In this document: one piece after another, positions 8,391 to 18,291 of the stretch
Numbering within the stretch: position 1 is the stretch's first letter
Layout: each line of letters opens with the position of its first letter
Notes under the pieces: model-generated
Database searches by the model: none
The model's input: the letters and a program-made list of their open reading frames with translations, nothing else
Told to the model about the DNA's origin: nothing
Translations under genes and position numbers: made by a program
Source of the DNA: Nostoc sp. MG11
Lineage (GTDB): Bacteria > Cyanobacteriota > Cyanobacteriia > Cyanobacteriales > Nostocaceae
Assembly (NCBI RefSeq): GCF_014904695.1
Contig: NZ_JACXXN010000004.1
Coordinates: forward strand, 186,001-250,000
Direction: 5' to 3'
DNA: 64,000 nucleotides

Positions 8391-9665
8391 ATGAAAGTTG
8401 CCTTTTTTGTTAATCAATTTCCAACTTTATCTGAAACTTTTATTTTGAATCAGATAACAGGTTTAATTGATCGTGGGCATGAAGTAGACATTTATGCAAA
8501 CCAACCAGGTGATACTATAAAAATGCATTCCAATGTATTAAATTATAGTCTTTTGGAACGTACGTACTATGTGGGGAAACCTAACAATCGCCTTTGGCGA
8601 GGTTTTAAAGCATTTAACTTGCTGTTTATGAATTTTTGGCGTAATCCCATTGTCATGCTGCGTTCACTTAATATTTTTAAATATGGAGAAATATCTGCAT
8701 CATTAACATTGTTTTATGCTGTTGCTAAATTCTTAGAGAAAAAACCAGTATATGACATTATTCATTGTCATTTTGCTCCTAATGGTGTTAAAGGTTCAAT
8801 ATTACGAGAAATTGGTGTTATTCAAGGAAATATAGTCACAACATTTCATGGTTACGATGTAAATGAAAAATCTCTAATGTACAATAAAGAAATTTACAAG
8901 CTAACTTTTAGTATCGGGGATTTATACACTACCAATACAACTTTCACAGGTAACAAGGCTATAAAATTAGGTTGCCCTGTAGATAAGCTTGTAAAGCTTC
9001 CTGTTGGTCTCGACCTCTCACAGTATACTTTTCAAAAAAGACAACTTTGTCCTAATGAAGCTATAAAAATTCTTACAGTTGCAAGATTAGTTGAAAAAAA
9101 AGGTATTGAATATTCGATTAGGGCAATAGCAAGTGTTTTAAAAGATTACTCTAATCTGGAATATCAAATTGTTGGCGATGGTCCTCTTCGGGAATCACTG
9201 GAAAAACTGGTTATCGAACTTAAAGTCATAAATAAAGTTAAATTTTTAGGATGGCAAACACAAGATGAAGTATGCCAGCTTTATGCTGATTCCCACATTT
9301 TTATTTTGTCAAGTGTAACTGCGTTCAATGGGGATCAAGAAGGGCAGGGATTAGTTTTACAAGAGGCACAGGCTATGGGATTACCGGTATTGTCCACATT
9401 GCATAATGGAATCCCTGATGGTGTGCTTGATGGTAAATCAGGCTTTCTAGTTCCTGAAAAGGATGTGGATGCTTTAGCTGACAAGCTCCGCTATTTAGTC
9501 GAGCATCCAGAGAGTTGGGCAAGTATGGGTTTAGCAGGTCGGACATTTGTAGAAGAACATTACGATATTAATAAGCTGAATAACAGACTAGTTGAAATTT
9601 ATAAAAATATATCTCATACAAATACAGAACAAAAAACTGCTTTAACAGCCTCAGTCTACATCTAA
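8391..9665 (+). CDS. GT4 glycosyltransferase, copy 2 of a tandem pair
   Basis: A 424-residue GT-B fold transferase paralogous to the preceding gene. It keeps LVEKKG, GDG and the EX7E pair (Glu317 and Glu325, EGQGLVLQE). The middle of the acceptor half (about residues 45-200) differs most from copy 1, suggesting a changed acceptor or linkage, while the last 60 codons are nearly identical at nucleotide level, suggesting gene conversion or recent duplication. The gene is preceded by a relic of the flippase 3' end. It probably adds a different residue of the same repeat unit. Confidence 0.88.
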   Translation: MKVAFFVNQFPTLSETFILNQITGLIDRGHEVDIYANQPGDTIKMHSNVLNYSLLERTYYVGKPNNRLWRGFKAFNLLFMNFWRNPIVMLRSLNIFKYGEISASLTLFYAVAKFLEKKPVYDIIHCHFAPNGVKGSILREIGVIQGNIVTTFHGYDVNEKSLMYNKEIYKLTFSIGDLYTTNTTFTGNKAIKLGCPVDKLVKLPVGLDLSQYTFQKRQLCPNEAIKILTVARLVEKKGIEYSIRAIASVLKDYSNLEYQIVGDGPLRESLEKLVIELKVINKVKFLGWQTQDEVCQLYADSHIFILSSVTAFNGDQEGQGLVLQEAQAMGLPVLSTLHNGIPDGVLDGKSGFLVPEKDVDALADKLRYLVEHPESWASMGLAGRTFVEEHYDINKLNNRLVEIYKNISHTNTEQKTALTASVYI

Positions 9666-9699
9666 ATAGAGCATACATAAATTATTTTTGGAGGTACAA

Positions 9700-10728
9700 A
9701 TGATGAAATTTTCAGACAACATGCAAATACAACTCCAAAATCAACCCATTGTTAGTGTTGTTATACCAACCTTTAATCGAGCTAACTTATTACCTAGAGC
9801 AATTTCTAGCGTACTTGCACAAACATTCTCAAATTTTGAACTAATTATTGTCGATGACGGTTCTACAGATAATACAGCCGAAGTTGTCAATGAATTTGCA
9901 GATCCCAGAATTAGATATATCGCTTTGAGCAAAAATTGCGGTGGAAGCCACGCACGTAACCAAGGCATACAATTAGCACGCGCAGAGTTTGTAGCTTTTT
10001 TAGATAGTGATGATGAATGGTTGCCGAAAAAATTAGAATTACAGTTAGCCCGTCTCCAATCTAGTGATGATCCTCATGCCACGGTCGTTTATTGTTTAGG
10101 CTATGAATATTATGAATCAGTTCAACGCAAAAAGCTACCAAATTTGATTGCTCACGAAGGGGATGTTTTTAATAATTTATTAAGAGGATGGTTACCTTCT
10201 ACTACATCCTTATTTCTATCCAAGCGTTCTTCTTTAGTAGATGTCGGCGGTTTTGATGAAAGCTTACCTAGTTTTCAAGATTACGATTTGTGGCTAAGTC
10301 TAGCTAAAGCTAATAACCATTTTCTTGCTGTGACTGAACCATTAATTATCAGATATTTTCATGGAAACCAAATTATAAGTAACTTGTCAGCAAATTTAAC
10401 AGGTTTTCAAATTTTTGAGAATAAATGGGGGACAATCATAAAGCAACGTCTTGGATACAAAGCCTATCGTGAATCCATAGGCTTAAAAATGTCAATCATA
10501 CAAGTCAATAGAGTAGGGAAGGCAGTTGATGCAGGACAAAGATTTTTAGCTTTACGTTATACACTTAGTCTGTTACAATTTCTGCCAATGTCGGGAACTT
10601 ACATACTGTCGGGATTAATACTAACGATATTTGGACGAACAATGTTTGGACGCAGGGCACAAGAAAATCTGGCTAAATTGAAAAGTACTTTAACAAAACG
10701 AACAAACAAGGATGAAATTCAATCATAA
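9700..10728 (+). CDS. GT2 family glycosyltransferase
   Basis: An inverting GT-A fold transferase of 342 residues. The N-terminal nucleotide-sugar motif VVIPTFNRA (20-28), IIVDDGSTDNT (49-59) and the metal-binding DSDDEW (102-107) are intact; QDYDLWLSLA marks the catalytic-base region. The C-terminal 100 residues contain a moderately hydrophobic stretch that may attach to the membrane. I choose ATG 9700 because GGAGG lies five bases upstream; the frame could also open at a TTG at 9688, which overlaps that ribosome-binding site, and a second ATG follows at 9703. Acts with its GT neighbours on the lipid-linked repeat; donor unknown. Confidence 0.87.
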   Translation: MMKFSDNMQIQLQNQPIVSVVIPTFNRANLLPRAISSVLAQTFSNFELIIVDDGSTDNTAEVVNEFADPRIRYIALSKNCGGSHARNQGIQLARAEFVAFLDSDDEWLPKKLELQLARLQSSDDPHATVVYCLGYEYYESVQRKKLPNLIAHEGDVFNNLLRGWLPSTTSLFLSKRSSLVDVGGFDESLPSFQDYDLWLSLAKANNHFLAVTEPLIIRYFHGNQIISNLSANLTGFQIFENKWGTIIKQRLGYKAYRESIGLKMSIIQVNRVGKAVDAGQRFLALRYTLSLLQFLPMSGTYILSGLILTIFGRTMFGRRAQENLAKLKSTLTKRTNKDEIQS

Positions 10729-10865
10729 AGATTGTTGTTTATTCTTTAAGATAAGTAAGATTTATAAAAATTTAGGTATTACTGGTATCTCAATTCAAAA
10801 GAGTTTTACTAAGCAAGTTTCATTACCTTAAAGATGACCGAAGATGTTTTTTGGTACAAAACATA

Positions 10866-11726
10866 ATGAAATTTTCTCTTGTTCTTGCTACTTTAAATCG
10901 CACCGTCGAAGTTCAGTATTTTTTGCAAACTCTTAACACCCAAACTTATCGTAACTTCGAGTTGATTGTCATAGATCAAAACCCTGATGATCGCCTTCTA
11001 GAATTCATTCAAATTTATCAAAATAGCTTTTCCATTTTGCACTTGCGTTCTGCAAAAGGACTATCCCTCGCTCGTAATGTAGGATTGCAGCATATTAACG
11101 GTGACATAGTGGCCTTCCCAGACGATGATTGCGCTTATCCACAGGATATCCTGGAGCATGTAGCCCACTTCTTTACAAACCATCCTGAATGGAATGGTCT
11201 TACAGGACGTTCTGTTGACCAACAAGGTAAAGACTCCGGTAGACATGGAGAGAGTCCAGCAGGACAAATCAACCGTTTTAATGTGTGGCGAAGAGGTATT
11301 TCTTACACTATATTTCTCCGCAAATCAGTTGTGATAGAAGTAGGTGTATTTGATGAAAGTTTAGGAGTTGGAGCAAACACACCTTGGGGTTCGGGAGAGG
11401 AAACTGATTATTTGTTGCGAGCTATTAATAAAGGTTTGTATTACGACCCGGCCGTAACTGTAACTCACCCGATAAAATTAACACAAACACAACTAATTCA
11501 ATCTAATATTAGCCAAGATAAAAGCTACTTCAAAACTTATTCCTATGCAATGGGCAGAGGTCGGGTACTACGTAAGCATAAAATTCCGTTGTGGTTCGTT
11601 ATTTACAACTGGGGTCGTCCATTGGTAGGAGTTGCGTTATCACTACTTCAAGGTCGCTTAGACAGAGTAGAGTCTTACTGGGCAACTTTTCAAGGTAGAG
11701 TGCAAGGGTGGTTGGGTTGGGCTTAA
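10866..11726 (+). CDS. GT2 family glycosyltransferase
   Basis: A 286-residue GT-A fold protein. Near the N-terminus are LVLATLNR (5-12), LIVIDQNPDD (33-42, replacing the usual DDGS with DQNPD) and FPDDDCAYP (84-92, metal-binding DXD). The later WGSGEETDYLLRA matches the ED/W catalytic region of GT2 enzymes. ATG 10866 is preferred; a TTG five codons earlier would add MVQNI. No good Shine-Dalgarno precedes either. It lies 137 bases after the preceding transferase, in the same direction. Probably another cytoplasmic step of repeat-unit assembly. Confidence 0.86.
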   Translation: MKFSLVLATLNRTVEVQYFLQTLNTQTYRNFELIVIDQNPDDRLLEFIQIYQNSFSILHLRSAKGLSLARNVGLQHINGDIVAFPDDDCAYPQDILEHVAHFFTNHPEWNGLTGRSVDQQGKDSGRHGESPAGQINRFNVWRRGISYTIFLRKSVVIEVGVFDESLGVGANTPWGSGEETDYLLRAINKGLYYDPAVTVTHPIKLTQTQLIQSNISQDKSYFKTYSYAMGRGRVLRKHKIPLWFVIYNWGRPLVGVALSLLQGRLDRVESYWATFQGRVQGWLGWA

Positions 11727-11830
11727 GCTTGACCTTAAACTAATACCACCTTTGATTGAATCGTATGAAAAGCTTTTGAAAATTAAGTTCTTGCTAAAAT
11801 TAAAAACAATTAACGTTGCTGAGTTAGACG

Positions 11831-12976
11831 ATGAAACTATATATATATACAAAGGGTTTTCCACCAGACATCACACTAATTAAGAGTGAGGGAACTAAAA
11901 AAGCTATTCATGGTCTTGCCTCTGGACTTGTTAAATGTGGTGTAGAGGTCATAATCCTTTGTGAAGGAAAGAGTGATGACTCATTCAAGATGCCGGAGGG
12001 ATACAAAATTAAATGTTTTACGAATCCGAATCAAAATCAAACTTTTAAAATTGCCAGTGGTTTAAAACAATTCATTAGTCATAATTTAGATAGCCATAGC
12101 CTTATTATTCTAAGCGGTATATTTCAGCCTAGGATTTACGCTATATCCCGTGTTTTGAAAAAATATAGCGTACCCTACATAGTATTCCCACACGATCCCT
12201 ATAATCCTGCGATTTTTAGTAAAAATTCTTATGTCAAATGGGTCTACTGGTATTTTTTAGAACGACGAGTGTTGAGGCAAGCGAAAGCGGTACAAATTTT
12301 AGATATTCGGCATGCTGAATTTCTCCGTGATTTGAAAGTCAATACTCCCGTCATAGCAGCACCTAATGGTTTCTTACCTAATGAGGTGTATCCAGAAGCC
12401 TCCTTGACCTGGAACGCAGAAAGCACTCCCAAGTTCTTTTTTATAGGTCGTATAGATACCCATAACAAAGGTCTAGATTTGCTAGTTGATGCGTTTGCTC
12501 AAATTGTTGAAACTACTGATGCAAAACTTGTAATTCAGGGTGCTGACAAAGGAGATAAGAAAAATTTAGAGGATAAAGTAGCAAGGCTTTCACTGTCAAA
12601 TAGAACCTTATTTCTCCCTGCTGATTACTCAACACCTACACCTTTAATTATCAAGAACTACGATGTTTTTTGCGTTCCGTCTCGCTTTGAGGGCTTCAGT
12701 CTTGCTGCTCTCGAAGCAATGCTAGCTGGGCGGGTGCTGCTAGTTTCAGAAGTGGCTGGCATAGCGCCCCATGTTCAAGCAAGTGGCTGCGGTGTTGTAG
12801 TTGCACCAGAGGTATCAGAAATTAAATCAGGGTTAATAAAGTTACTCGAATGTCGTTCAGATTGGAAAGAAATGGGACTGAGAGGTCGGCATTATGCATT
12901 AGAGCATCTTGATTGGAACAATATTGCATCTACCGCTTGGGATCAATATCAACAGCTAGTGAAGTTTTCTGATTGA
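11831..12976 (+). CDS. GT4 family glycosyltransferase
   Basis: A 381-residue GT-B fold enzyme. The N-terminus MKLYIYTKGFPPD matches the acceptor half of GT4 proteins; the donor half contains FFIGRIDTHNKGLD, a ribose/phosphate-binding KG, and the EX7E pair at Glu287 and Glu295 (EGFSLAALEAML). It is not closely related to the tandem pair upstream. Length is normal for the family. It acts presumably in the same repeat-unit assembly; the sugar is not predictable. Confidence 0.86.
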   Translation: MKLYIYTKGFPPDITLIKSEGTKKAIHGLASGLVKCGVEVIILCEGKSDDSFKMPEGYKIKCFTNPNQNQTFKIASGLKQFISHNLDSHSLIILSGIFQPRIYAISRVLKKYSVPYIVFPHDPYNPAIFSKNSYVKWVYWYFLERRVLRQAKAVQILDIRHAEFLRDLKVNTPVIAAPNGFLPNEVYPEASLTWNAESTPKFFFIGRIDTHNKGLDLLVDAFAQIVETTDAKLVIQGADKGDKKNLEDKVARLSLSNRTLFLPADYSTPTPLIIKNYDVFCVPSRFEGFSLAALEAMLAGRVLLVSEVAGIAPHVQASGCGVVVAPEVSEIKSGLIKLLECRSDWKEMGLRGRHYALEHLDWNNIASTAWDQYQQLVKFSD

Positions 12977-13200
12977 TTTTAGACAATCCTAAAAATATTA
13001 ATTTTTACCTTTTTCTGCTCTCTAAATATTAATTCTATTGTTCAAAATTCAAAATTCATCATTAAATATAGAGATAATTTGCTTAATTAACAATCTATAT
13101 TTTTTAGTAATACTCTTAATAAGTTGTGTCTAATTTTATTCACTTAAATTTAAGATTACCATAATTAAATATTTCCTTGTATTATGTGGATTAAGCTAAT

Positions 13201-14367
13201 ATGGATTACGTAAAAAATAAATTCAACAATCTTACAATAGCATGGGTTAGTCCTAGCATGAAACTAGGTTTTTACATACAGCCCGTACTCCGCAATCTTG
13301 ATAAAATAGTTCCCAAAATAGAGATATTTACTTCAGAATGGCCTGGATTCGTGTCTGGGTGTGAGGATGCTTTTAAAGTCAATGTAGTAGGTAAATATAA
13401 AGAAATTTCTGTTGGTAAAACAAATGCAGGATACAAACGTATAATCCAACTACTACCTTTAGAAATTATTCCTCATCTTCTGAAGTTTAAACCGCAAGTC
13501 ATCTTTGTAACTGGTCTTTCTATATGGACTCTTTTAGTTCTCATGTTGAAGCCATTAACAAAGTGGCGAGTCATTATCATATACAGTGGAAGCTCACCTA
13601 ACATAGACATGAGTGATTCGCCAATTCGTGTCTTCAGTAGACGTTTAATGGCTGAGTACGCTGATGCATTTGTCACCAACTCTCAAGGGGGAAAAGCATA
13701 TCTTACGAACGCTTTAAAGGTTGACCAGGCTAAAGTTTTCGCTAGACCCTACCAAATTCCAGACAAACAGGCACTTTTACAATCTAGTGCAGTTAACGAT
13801 TTAGACTTGTCTAATAATCAACATCCTGTTTTTTTGTTTATTGGTCAGACAATTCATCGTAAGGGTCTAACCTTTCTATTAGAAGCTTGTTTACTACTAG
13901 AAAATCAAGGTTGTCGTGATTATACTTTGATTGTGATTGGTGATGGTGCACAACGCCAAGAGCTTGAAAGCTGGATTAGGGAGCGTGGTTTGGAAAACAG
14001 AATTAAGTTTGAAGGATGGGTTAACTATGGTAGTTTAGGAGAATATTTTCAGAATACAGATATTTTCATATTTCCTACTTTAGAAGACATTTGGGGTATG
14101 GTGGTGCTAGAAGCGATGCTGTTTGGTAAACCTATAATGTGTTCTAAGTATGCAGGAGTATCAGAAATGATTTCCCCTGGGGACAATGGCTATATTTTTG
14201 ATCCATATGATCCTACAGAGATAGCTAAACTTATGCGTTGTTTTATAGATAATCCAAATCTGATTACCTCTATGGGTTATAAGTCACAAGAGTCAATAGC
14301 ATATCATACTCCGGAAGCAGCAGCAGAGTTTCTAGCCGACGTTCAATCTTTCGCATTGAAGCATTAA
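13201..14367 (+). CDS. GT4 family glycosyltransferase
   Basis: A 388-residue GT-B protein. In the donor half it has FIGQTIHRKGLTFLLEA, VIGDGAQR and the region LEDIWGMVVLEAM, where the first acidic residue of the usual EX7E motif is Asp (or Glu with eight residues between); this variant is common in one GT4 branch. ATG at 13201 follows an AT-rich gap of 224 bases with no recognisable ribosome-binding site. It belongs to the same one-direction run of polysaccharide genes. Confidence 0.84.
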   Translation: MDYVKNKFNNLTIAWVSPSMKLGFYIQPVLRNLDKIVPKIEIFTSEWPGFVSGCEDAFKVNVVGKYKEISVGKTNAGYKRIIQLLPLEIIPHLLKFKPQVIFVTGLSIWTLLVLMLKPLTKWRVIIIYSGSSPNIDMSDSPIRVFSRRLMAEYADAFVTNSQGGKAYLTNALKVDQAKVFARPYQIPDKQALLQSSAVNDLDLSNNQHPVFLFIGQTIHRKGLTFLLEACLLLENQGCRDYTLIVIGDGAQRQELESWIRERGLENRIKFEGWVNYGSLGEYFQNTDIFIFPTLEDIWGMVVLEAMLFGKPIMCSKYAGVSEMISPGDNGYIFDPYDPTEIAKLMRCFIDNPNLITSMGYKSQESIAYHTPEAAAEFLADVQSFALKH

Positions 14368-14432
14368 TTTAATCAATTTAATGAATAAGGCACTTTTTAT
14401 TGGCTACTTCTAGTTTTGTGGACTTATCAAGT

Positions 14433-15707
14433 ATGAAACCCATTAAAGTTTTGTTCTCTGCCTATGCTTGTGAACCAGGGCAAGGTTCAGAGCCGGGAGT
14501 AGGCTGGAATGTTGTTAGAGAAGTGAGCAAGTATTGCCAAGTCTGGGTGCTGACATCAAACTGTCACCGCCAAGGCATTGAAAGTGAACTAGCACGCAAC
14601 CCAGTGTCTAACCTGCACTTTATTTATCTAGATCCCCTAGGTTGGGTCTTAGATTGGAGTCCTCAGCGAAAAGGAAAACAGCGAGGGGTCTATTTTCATT
14701 ATTACCTTTGGCAAATTTGGGCGTATTTTATCGGTCGCTCACTCCACAAGCATATTGATTTTGATATTGTACATCATGTGACCTATGTGAGATATTCTAG
14801 CCCTAGCTTTGTCTCACTACTTCCAATTCCTTTTGTTTGGGGCCCTGTTGGCGGTGGAGAATCAGTTCCTAAAAGCTTTTGGAAAAACTTTAGTTTTCGT
14901 TGCAAGGCTTATGAAGTTTTGCGAAATTTGGCTCGCTGGATAGGTGAGTTTGATCCGTTAGTCCGTCTCACTGCTCAACAAAGTACCTTAGCCAGGGCTA
15001 CAACTGAAGATACAGCTAAGCGATTGCACCAAATAGGTGCAAAAAATGTTCAAGTTTATTCCCAGTTAGGTTTATCTAAGGATGAAGTAAGCAACCTTGC
15101 AGATTATGCAATTCTTGATAATTATCCAATCAGGTTTATTAGCATAGGTAGACTTTTGCACTGGAAAGGATTTAATTTGGGGCTAGCTGCATTCGCCCAA
15201 GCAAACTTAGCTGATGCTGAATATTGGATTATAGGAGAAGGAAGTGAGCGTAAACAGTTAGAAATATTGACTGAAGATTTAGATATTACTAAAAGAGTTA
15301 AGTTTTGGGGCAATCTTTCTCGTGAACAGACCTGGAATAAGTTAGGGGATTGCCATATTCTAGTTCATCCCAGTTTGCATGAATCTGGGGGATTTGTTTG
15401 TTTGGAAGCGATGGCAGCAAAGCGTCCGGTGATTTGCTTGGATTTAGGAGGCCCATCTGTTCAAGTTACAGAGGAAACTGGCTTTAAAATCCCAGCACAT
15501 ACACCTGAACAGGCAGTGCACGATATTGCTAAAGCTATGACCCATTTAAGCAGTGATCCAGAGTTAAGATTGCGTATGGGACAAGCTGGACATCATAGGG
15601 TGAAAGAAGCTTTTAGTTGGGAAACTAGAGGACGACAGTTGGCTCAACTCTACGAAGAAATCTTAACCCAAGAGCAATTAGGCGTGAAATTGGTTAAAAA
15701 ATTATGA
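14433..15707 (+). CDS. GT4 family glycosyltransferase
   Basis: A 424-residue GT-B enzyme whose N-terminus, MKPIKVLFSAYACEPGQGSE, is typical of a cyanobacterial and proteobacterial GT4 subfamily (SAYACEPG...GSEPGVGWN). The donor half has SIGRLLHWKGFNLG, IIGEGSER and the EX7E motif ESGGFVCLE. I place the start at ATG 14433, where the family normally starts; an in-frame TTG at 14400 would add eleven residues. Its stop codon overlaps the start of the next gene by four bases (ATGA), so the two are translationally coupled. Confidence 0.86.
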   Translation: MKPIKVLFSAYACEPGQGSEPGVGWNVVREVSKYCQVWVLTSNCHRQGIESELARNPVSNLHFIYLDPLGWVLDWSPQRKGKQRGVYFHYYLWQIWAYFIGRSLHKHIDFDIVHHVTYVRYSSPSFVSLLPIPFVWGPVGGGESVPKSFWKNFSFRCKAYEVLRNLARWIGEFDPLVRLTAQQSTLARATTEDTAKRLHQIGAKNVQVYSQLGLSKDEVSNLADYAILDNYPIRFISIGRLLHWKGFNLGLAAFAQANLADAEYWIIGEGSERKQLEILTEDLDITKRVKFWGNLSREQTWNKLGDCHILVHPSLHESGGFVCLEAMAAKRPVICLDLGGPSVQVTEETGFKIPAHTPEQAVHDIAKAMTHLSSDPELRLRMGQAGHHRVKEAFSWETRGRQLAQLYEEILTQEQLGVKLVKKL

Positions 15708-16951
15708 GTTTTTATCAAAATATTTTATCTATAACACTATTTGTTTGTGGACTGACTGATTTGCTACGTGTATTCCGCTTAGGCGGAATTACTGCTTTAG
15801 GTATACTAACGCTTATTTTAGCTCCAACGACTTGGGTTTTGGTATTCATTCGTTCTAAGATGCCCAAGGTAGTACTAGTAGCATCTTGGTTAGTTTTATT
15901 TGTCATATTTGCTTTAATAGATTGGCTGTGGCACTACTCCACATTGATTCTCGTCACTACTATCCAAAACTTGTCGCTATACATAGCATTCGTTGGATTT
16001 GTGGTGCTCAGTACAATACAGAGTAACCGAACTTTTGACCTACCCAAGTACATAAGTCAGAGTTTTCCAACAGCAATCAAAATATCAGTAGGGTTGTATG
16101 GGCTGAGTCTTCTCATAAATGGTCCCGGCGCAAGCTTGATTATGGGGCCGCGATCATTTGCTTTGTTTGCCATTATAGGAATAGCTTGGTGTCTTGCAGC
16201 CTGGCGCTATCGCTTGCCCGGAGGATTATTGTGGGCAAGTTTTACAATTATGGCTATTGCTTTAAGTTTCTCGCGAACAGCACTACTCATAGCGTTAATT
16301 CTATTTCCTTTATCTCAAATATCTTTGAAAAGTCTCAAAGGTTGGGTGCGTATGGGTTTAACTGTCGCCCTAATAGCTACTGTTGCATACTTGGCATTCA
16401 CCTATGTTGAACCCATCCGCTCTCGTTTTACTGCCGTAGGAGATAATGCTACTGTTGGAGGAGTTCAAATTAATACATCTGGACGAAATGTAGCATGGCC
16501 AGTTGCGTACGCTTCAGCTATGGAATCACCTTGGATTGGCAAGGGGCCAAGTTCCGTAGGAATCGTTTTAGGAGAACGTGTTGGTCCTGCTTTTATTCAC
16601 CCACATAACGATTACTTGCGAATTTTTCATGATTACGGTTTGATAGGTTTAACATTCTGGCTTCTAGGATATTCGCAGTTAATAATCAAAACCTGGCAAA
16701 ACTGGCAATGGGCAGATCAATATGATAGAGCCAATGCCCACGTTCACCTGGCGGCCTTCCTTGCTTTGGTAGCTGTATCTTTAAGTATGATTAGCGACAA
16801 TGTGATAGTTTATATTTTCTCAATGGCTCCTTTAGGGATATTGGTAGGCGCTTCCCTTGGAAGTGGTAGCTGTCGTAAAAAGATGATTAAATCTACTAGC
16901 AAATTGTCGTTAGTATCAGACAGTTTAGAACAAGTAGCTGTTAAATCTTAA
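15704..16951 (+). CDS. O-antigen polymerase/ligase-like membrane protein (Wzy/WaaL fold)
   Basis: A 415-residue protein with about ten to twelve membrane segments. The large periplasmic loop contains SGRNVAW and the signature IHPHNDYLRIFHDYGLIG near residues 300-318, diagnostic of the Wzy/WaaL O-antigen polymerase/ligase family. In a locus that also has a Wzx flippase and Wzc-like proteins the likely role is Wzy, joining lipid-linked repeats into long chains in the periplasm. It overlaps the preceding GT4 gene by four bases. Polymerase and ligase cannot be told apart by sequence alone. Confidence 0.85.
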   Translation: MSFYQNILSITLFVCGLTDLLRVFRLGGITALGILTLILAPTTWVLVFIRSKMPKVVLVASWLVLFVIFALIDWLWHYSTLILVTTIQNLSLYIAFVGFVVLSTIQSNRTFDLPKYISQSFPTAIKISVGLYGLSLLINGPGASLIMGPRSFALFAIIGIAWCLAAWRYRLPGGLLWASFTIMAIALSFSRTALLIALILFPLSQISLKSLKGWVRMGLTVALIATVAYLAFTYVEPIRSRFTAVGDNATVGGVQINTSGRNVAWPVAYASAMESPWIGKGPSSVGIVLGERVGPAFIHPHNDYLRIFHDYGLIGLTFWLLGYSQLIIKTWQNWQWADQYDRANAHVHLAAFLALVAVSLSMISDNVIVYIFSMAPLGILVGASLGSGSCRKKMIKSTSKLSLVSDSLEQVAVKS

Positions 16952-17032
16952 AGAGACAGTAAGCCTGAGTAAGATTGCCTCAGATTTCCCATATATACCT
17001 TACCTTCTTCAACTATTGGGAGAGTTAACCTT

Positions 17033-18262
17033 ATGAAAGTTTTGCTGTTACATAACCGATACCAACTTGCAGGCGGTGAAGACGGAGTAGTGAAGGCTGA
17101 GAAGTTATTGCTGGAAGCAAATGATCATGAGGTGTCTTTACTGGAAGTTAGTAATCAAGACATTACAAACGGTTGGGATAAAGTTGTAACTGCGGTAAGT
17201 GCAATTTACTCATATTCAGCGAAAGAACAAGTTAGCAAAGAAATTGCCCAGTTTCGTCCCGACATCGTTCATGTACATAACTTTTTTCCTTTGCTCTCTC
17301 CTTCCATATACGATGCTTGTCAGAAGTATGGGCTACCTGTTGTCCAAACTCTTCACAACTACCGACTTGCCTGTCCCAAGGCAATGCCTTTTCGAGATGG
17401 TAAAGTTTGTGAGGATTGCATGGGCGAGCTAATACCTTGGCCTAGTATTGTGCATGGCTGCTACCGAAACTCACGCCTACAAAGCTCGGTTGTAACAGCA
17501 ATGCTTACCTGGCATCGACTACGAAATACTTGGCAGGAACGGGTAGATGCTTATATCGTTTTTACCGAATTTCAAAAAGAAAAAATGGTTCAGTCTGGAT
17601 TGCCACGAGAAAAAATTTTTGTTAAACCTAATTTTGTTTTTTCTCCTGATTTTCCCGATCAAAGTAATCAACGAGATGATTATCTGTTATTTGTTGGAAG
17701 GTTATCAGAAGAAAAAGGAATTTCCATTTTAATTGATGCATACATAGAGCAAAATTTGCGTGTACCGTTGAAGATTGTTGGTGATGGTCCATTACGCCAG
17801 GAATTGCAGGCAAAAGTCCATAATTCAGATTACGAGCATGTGATTGAATTTTTGGGTTTTCAAGATAAATCAGTAGTTCTATCACTAATGCAACATGCAA
17901 ATCTTTTAGTATTTCCCTCTATTTGGTATGAAGGTTTTCCCTTAGCGATCGCAGAAGCATTTGCTTGTGGATTACCTGTATTGGTTCCAAAATTAGGTGG
18001 TTTGACAGAAATTGTAGAGTACGGAGTAAATGGCTTGTACTTTGAGGCTGGTAATTCACATGATTTAGCAGAACAAATAAAATGGGTAACTCTTCATCAT
18101 GAAGTTATACTTACTCTAAGCAAGGGCGCTCTTTGTTCATATAAGACTAAATATTCTTCCGAGGAGAATTATCAGCAATTAATTAAAATTTATCAGCAAC
18201 TTGTCGATAAAAATCAGCAAAAATCCTTGACAATATCAACTTTTAAATATAGTGTATATTGA
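17033..18262 (+). CDS. GT4 family glycosyltransferase
   Basis: A 409-residue GT-B enzyme starting MKVLLLHNRYQLAGGEDGVV, an N-terminus shared by a distinct GT4 group. A cysteine cluster (ACPKAMPFRDGKVCEDCMG, about residues 110-130) is typical of that group and may bind zinc. The donor half has FVGRLSEEKGI, VGDGPLR and EX7E in EGFPLAIAEAFACG. It follows the polymerase by 81 bases in the same direction. Confidence 0.86.
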   Translation: MKVLLLHNRYQLAGGEDGVVKAEKLLLEANDHEVSLLEVSNQDITNGWDKVVTAVSAIYSYSAKEQVSKEIAQFRPDIVHVHNFFPLLSPSIYDACQKYGLPVVQTLHNYRLACPKAMPFRDGKVCEDCMGELIPWPSIVHGCYRNSRLQSSVVTAMLTWHRLRNTWQERVDAYIVFTEFQKEKMVQSGLPREKIFVKPNFVFSPDFPDQSNQRDDYLLFVGRLSEEKGISILIDAYIEQNLRVPLKIVGDGPLRQELQAKVHNSDYEHVIEFLGFQDKSVVLSLMQHANLLVFPSIWYEGFPLAIAEAFACGLPVLVPKLGGLTEIVEYGVNGLYFEAGNSHDLAEQIKWVTLHHEVILTLSKGALCSYKTKYSSEENYQQLIKIYQQLVDKNQQKSLTISTFKYSVY

Positions 18263-18291
18263 CTATCAGTATTTTAATAGTGAGGTGAATC

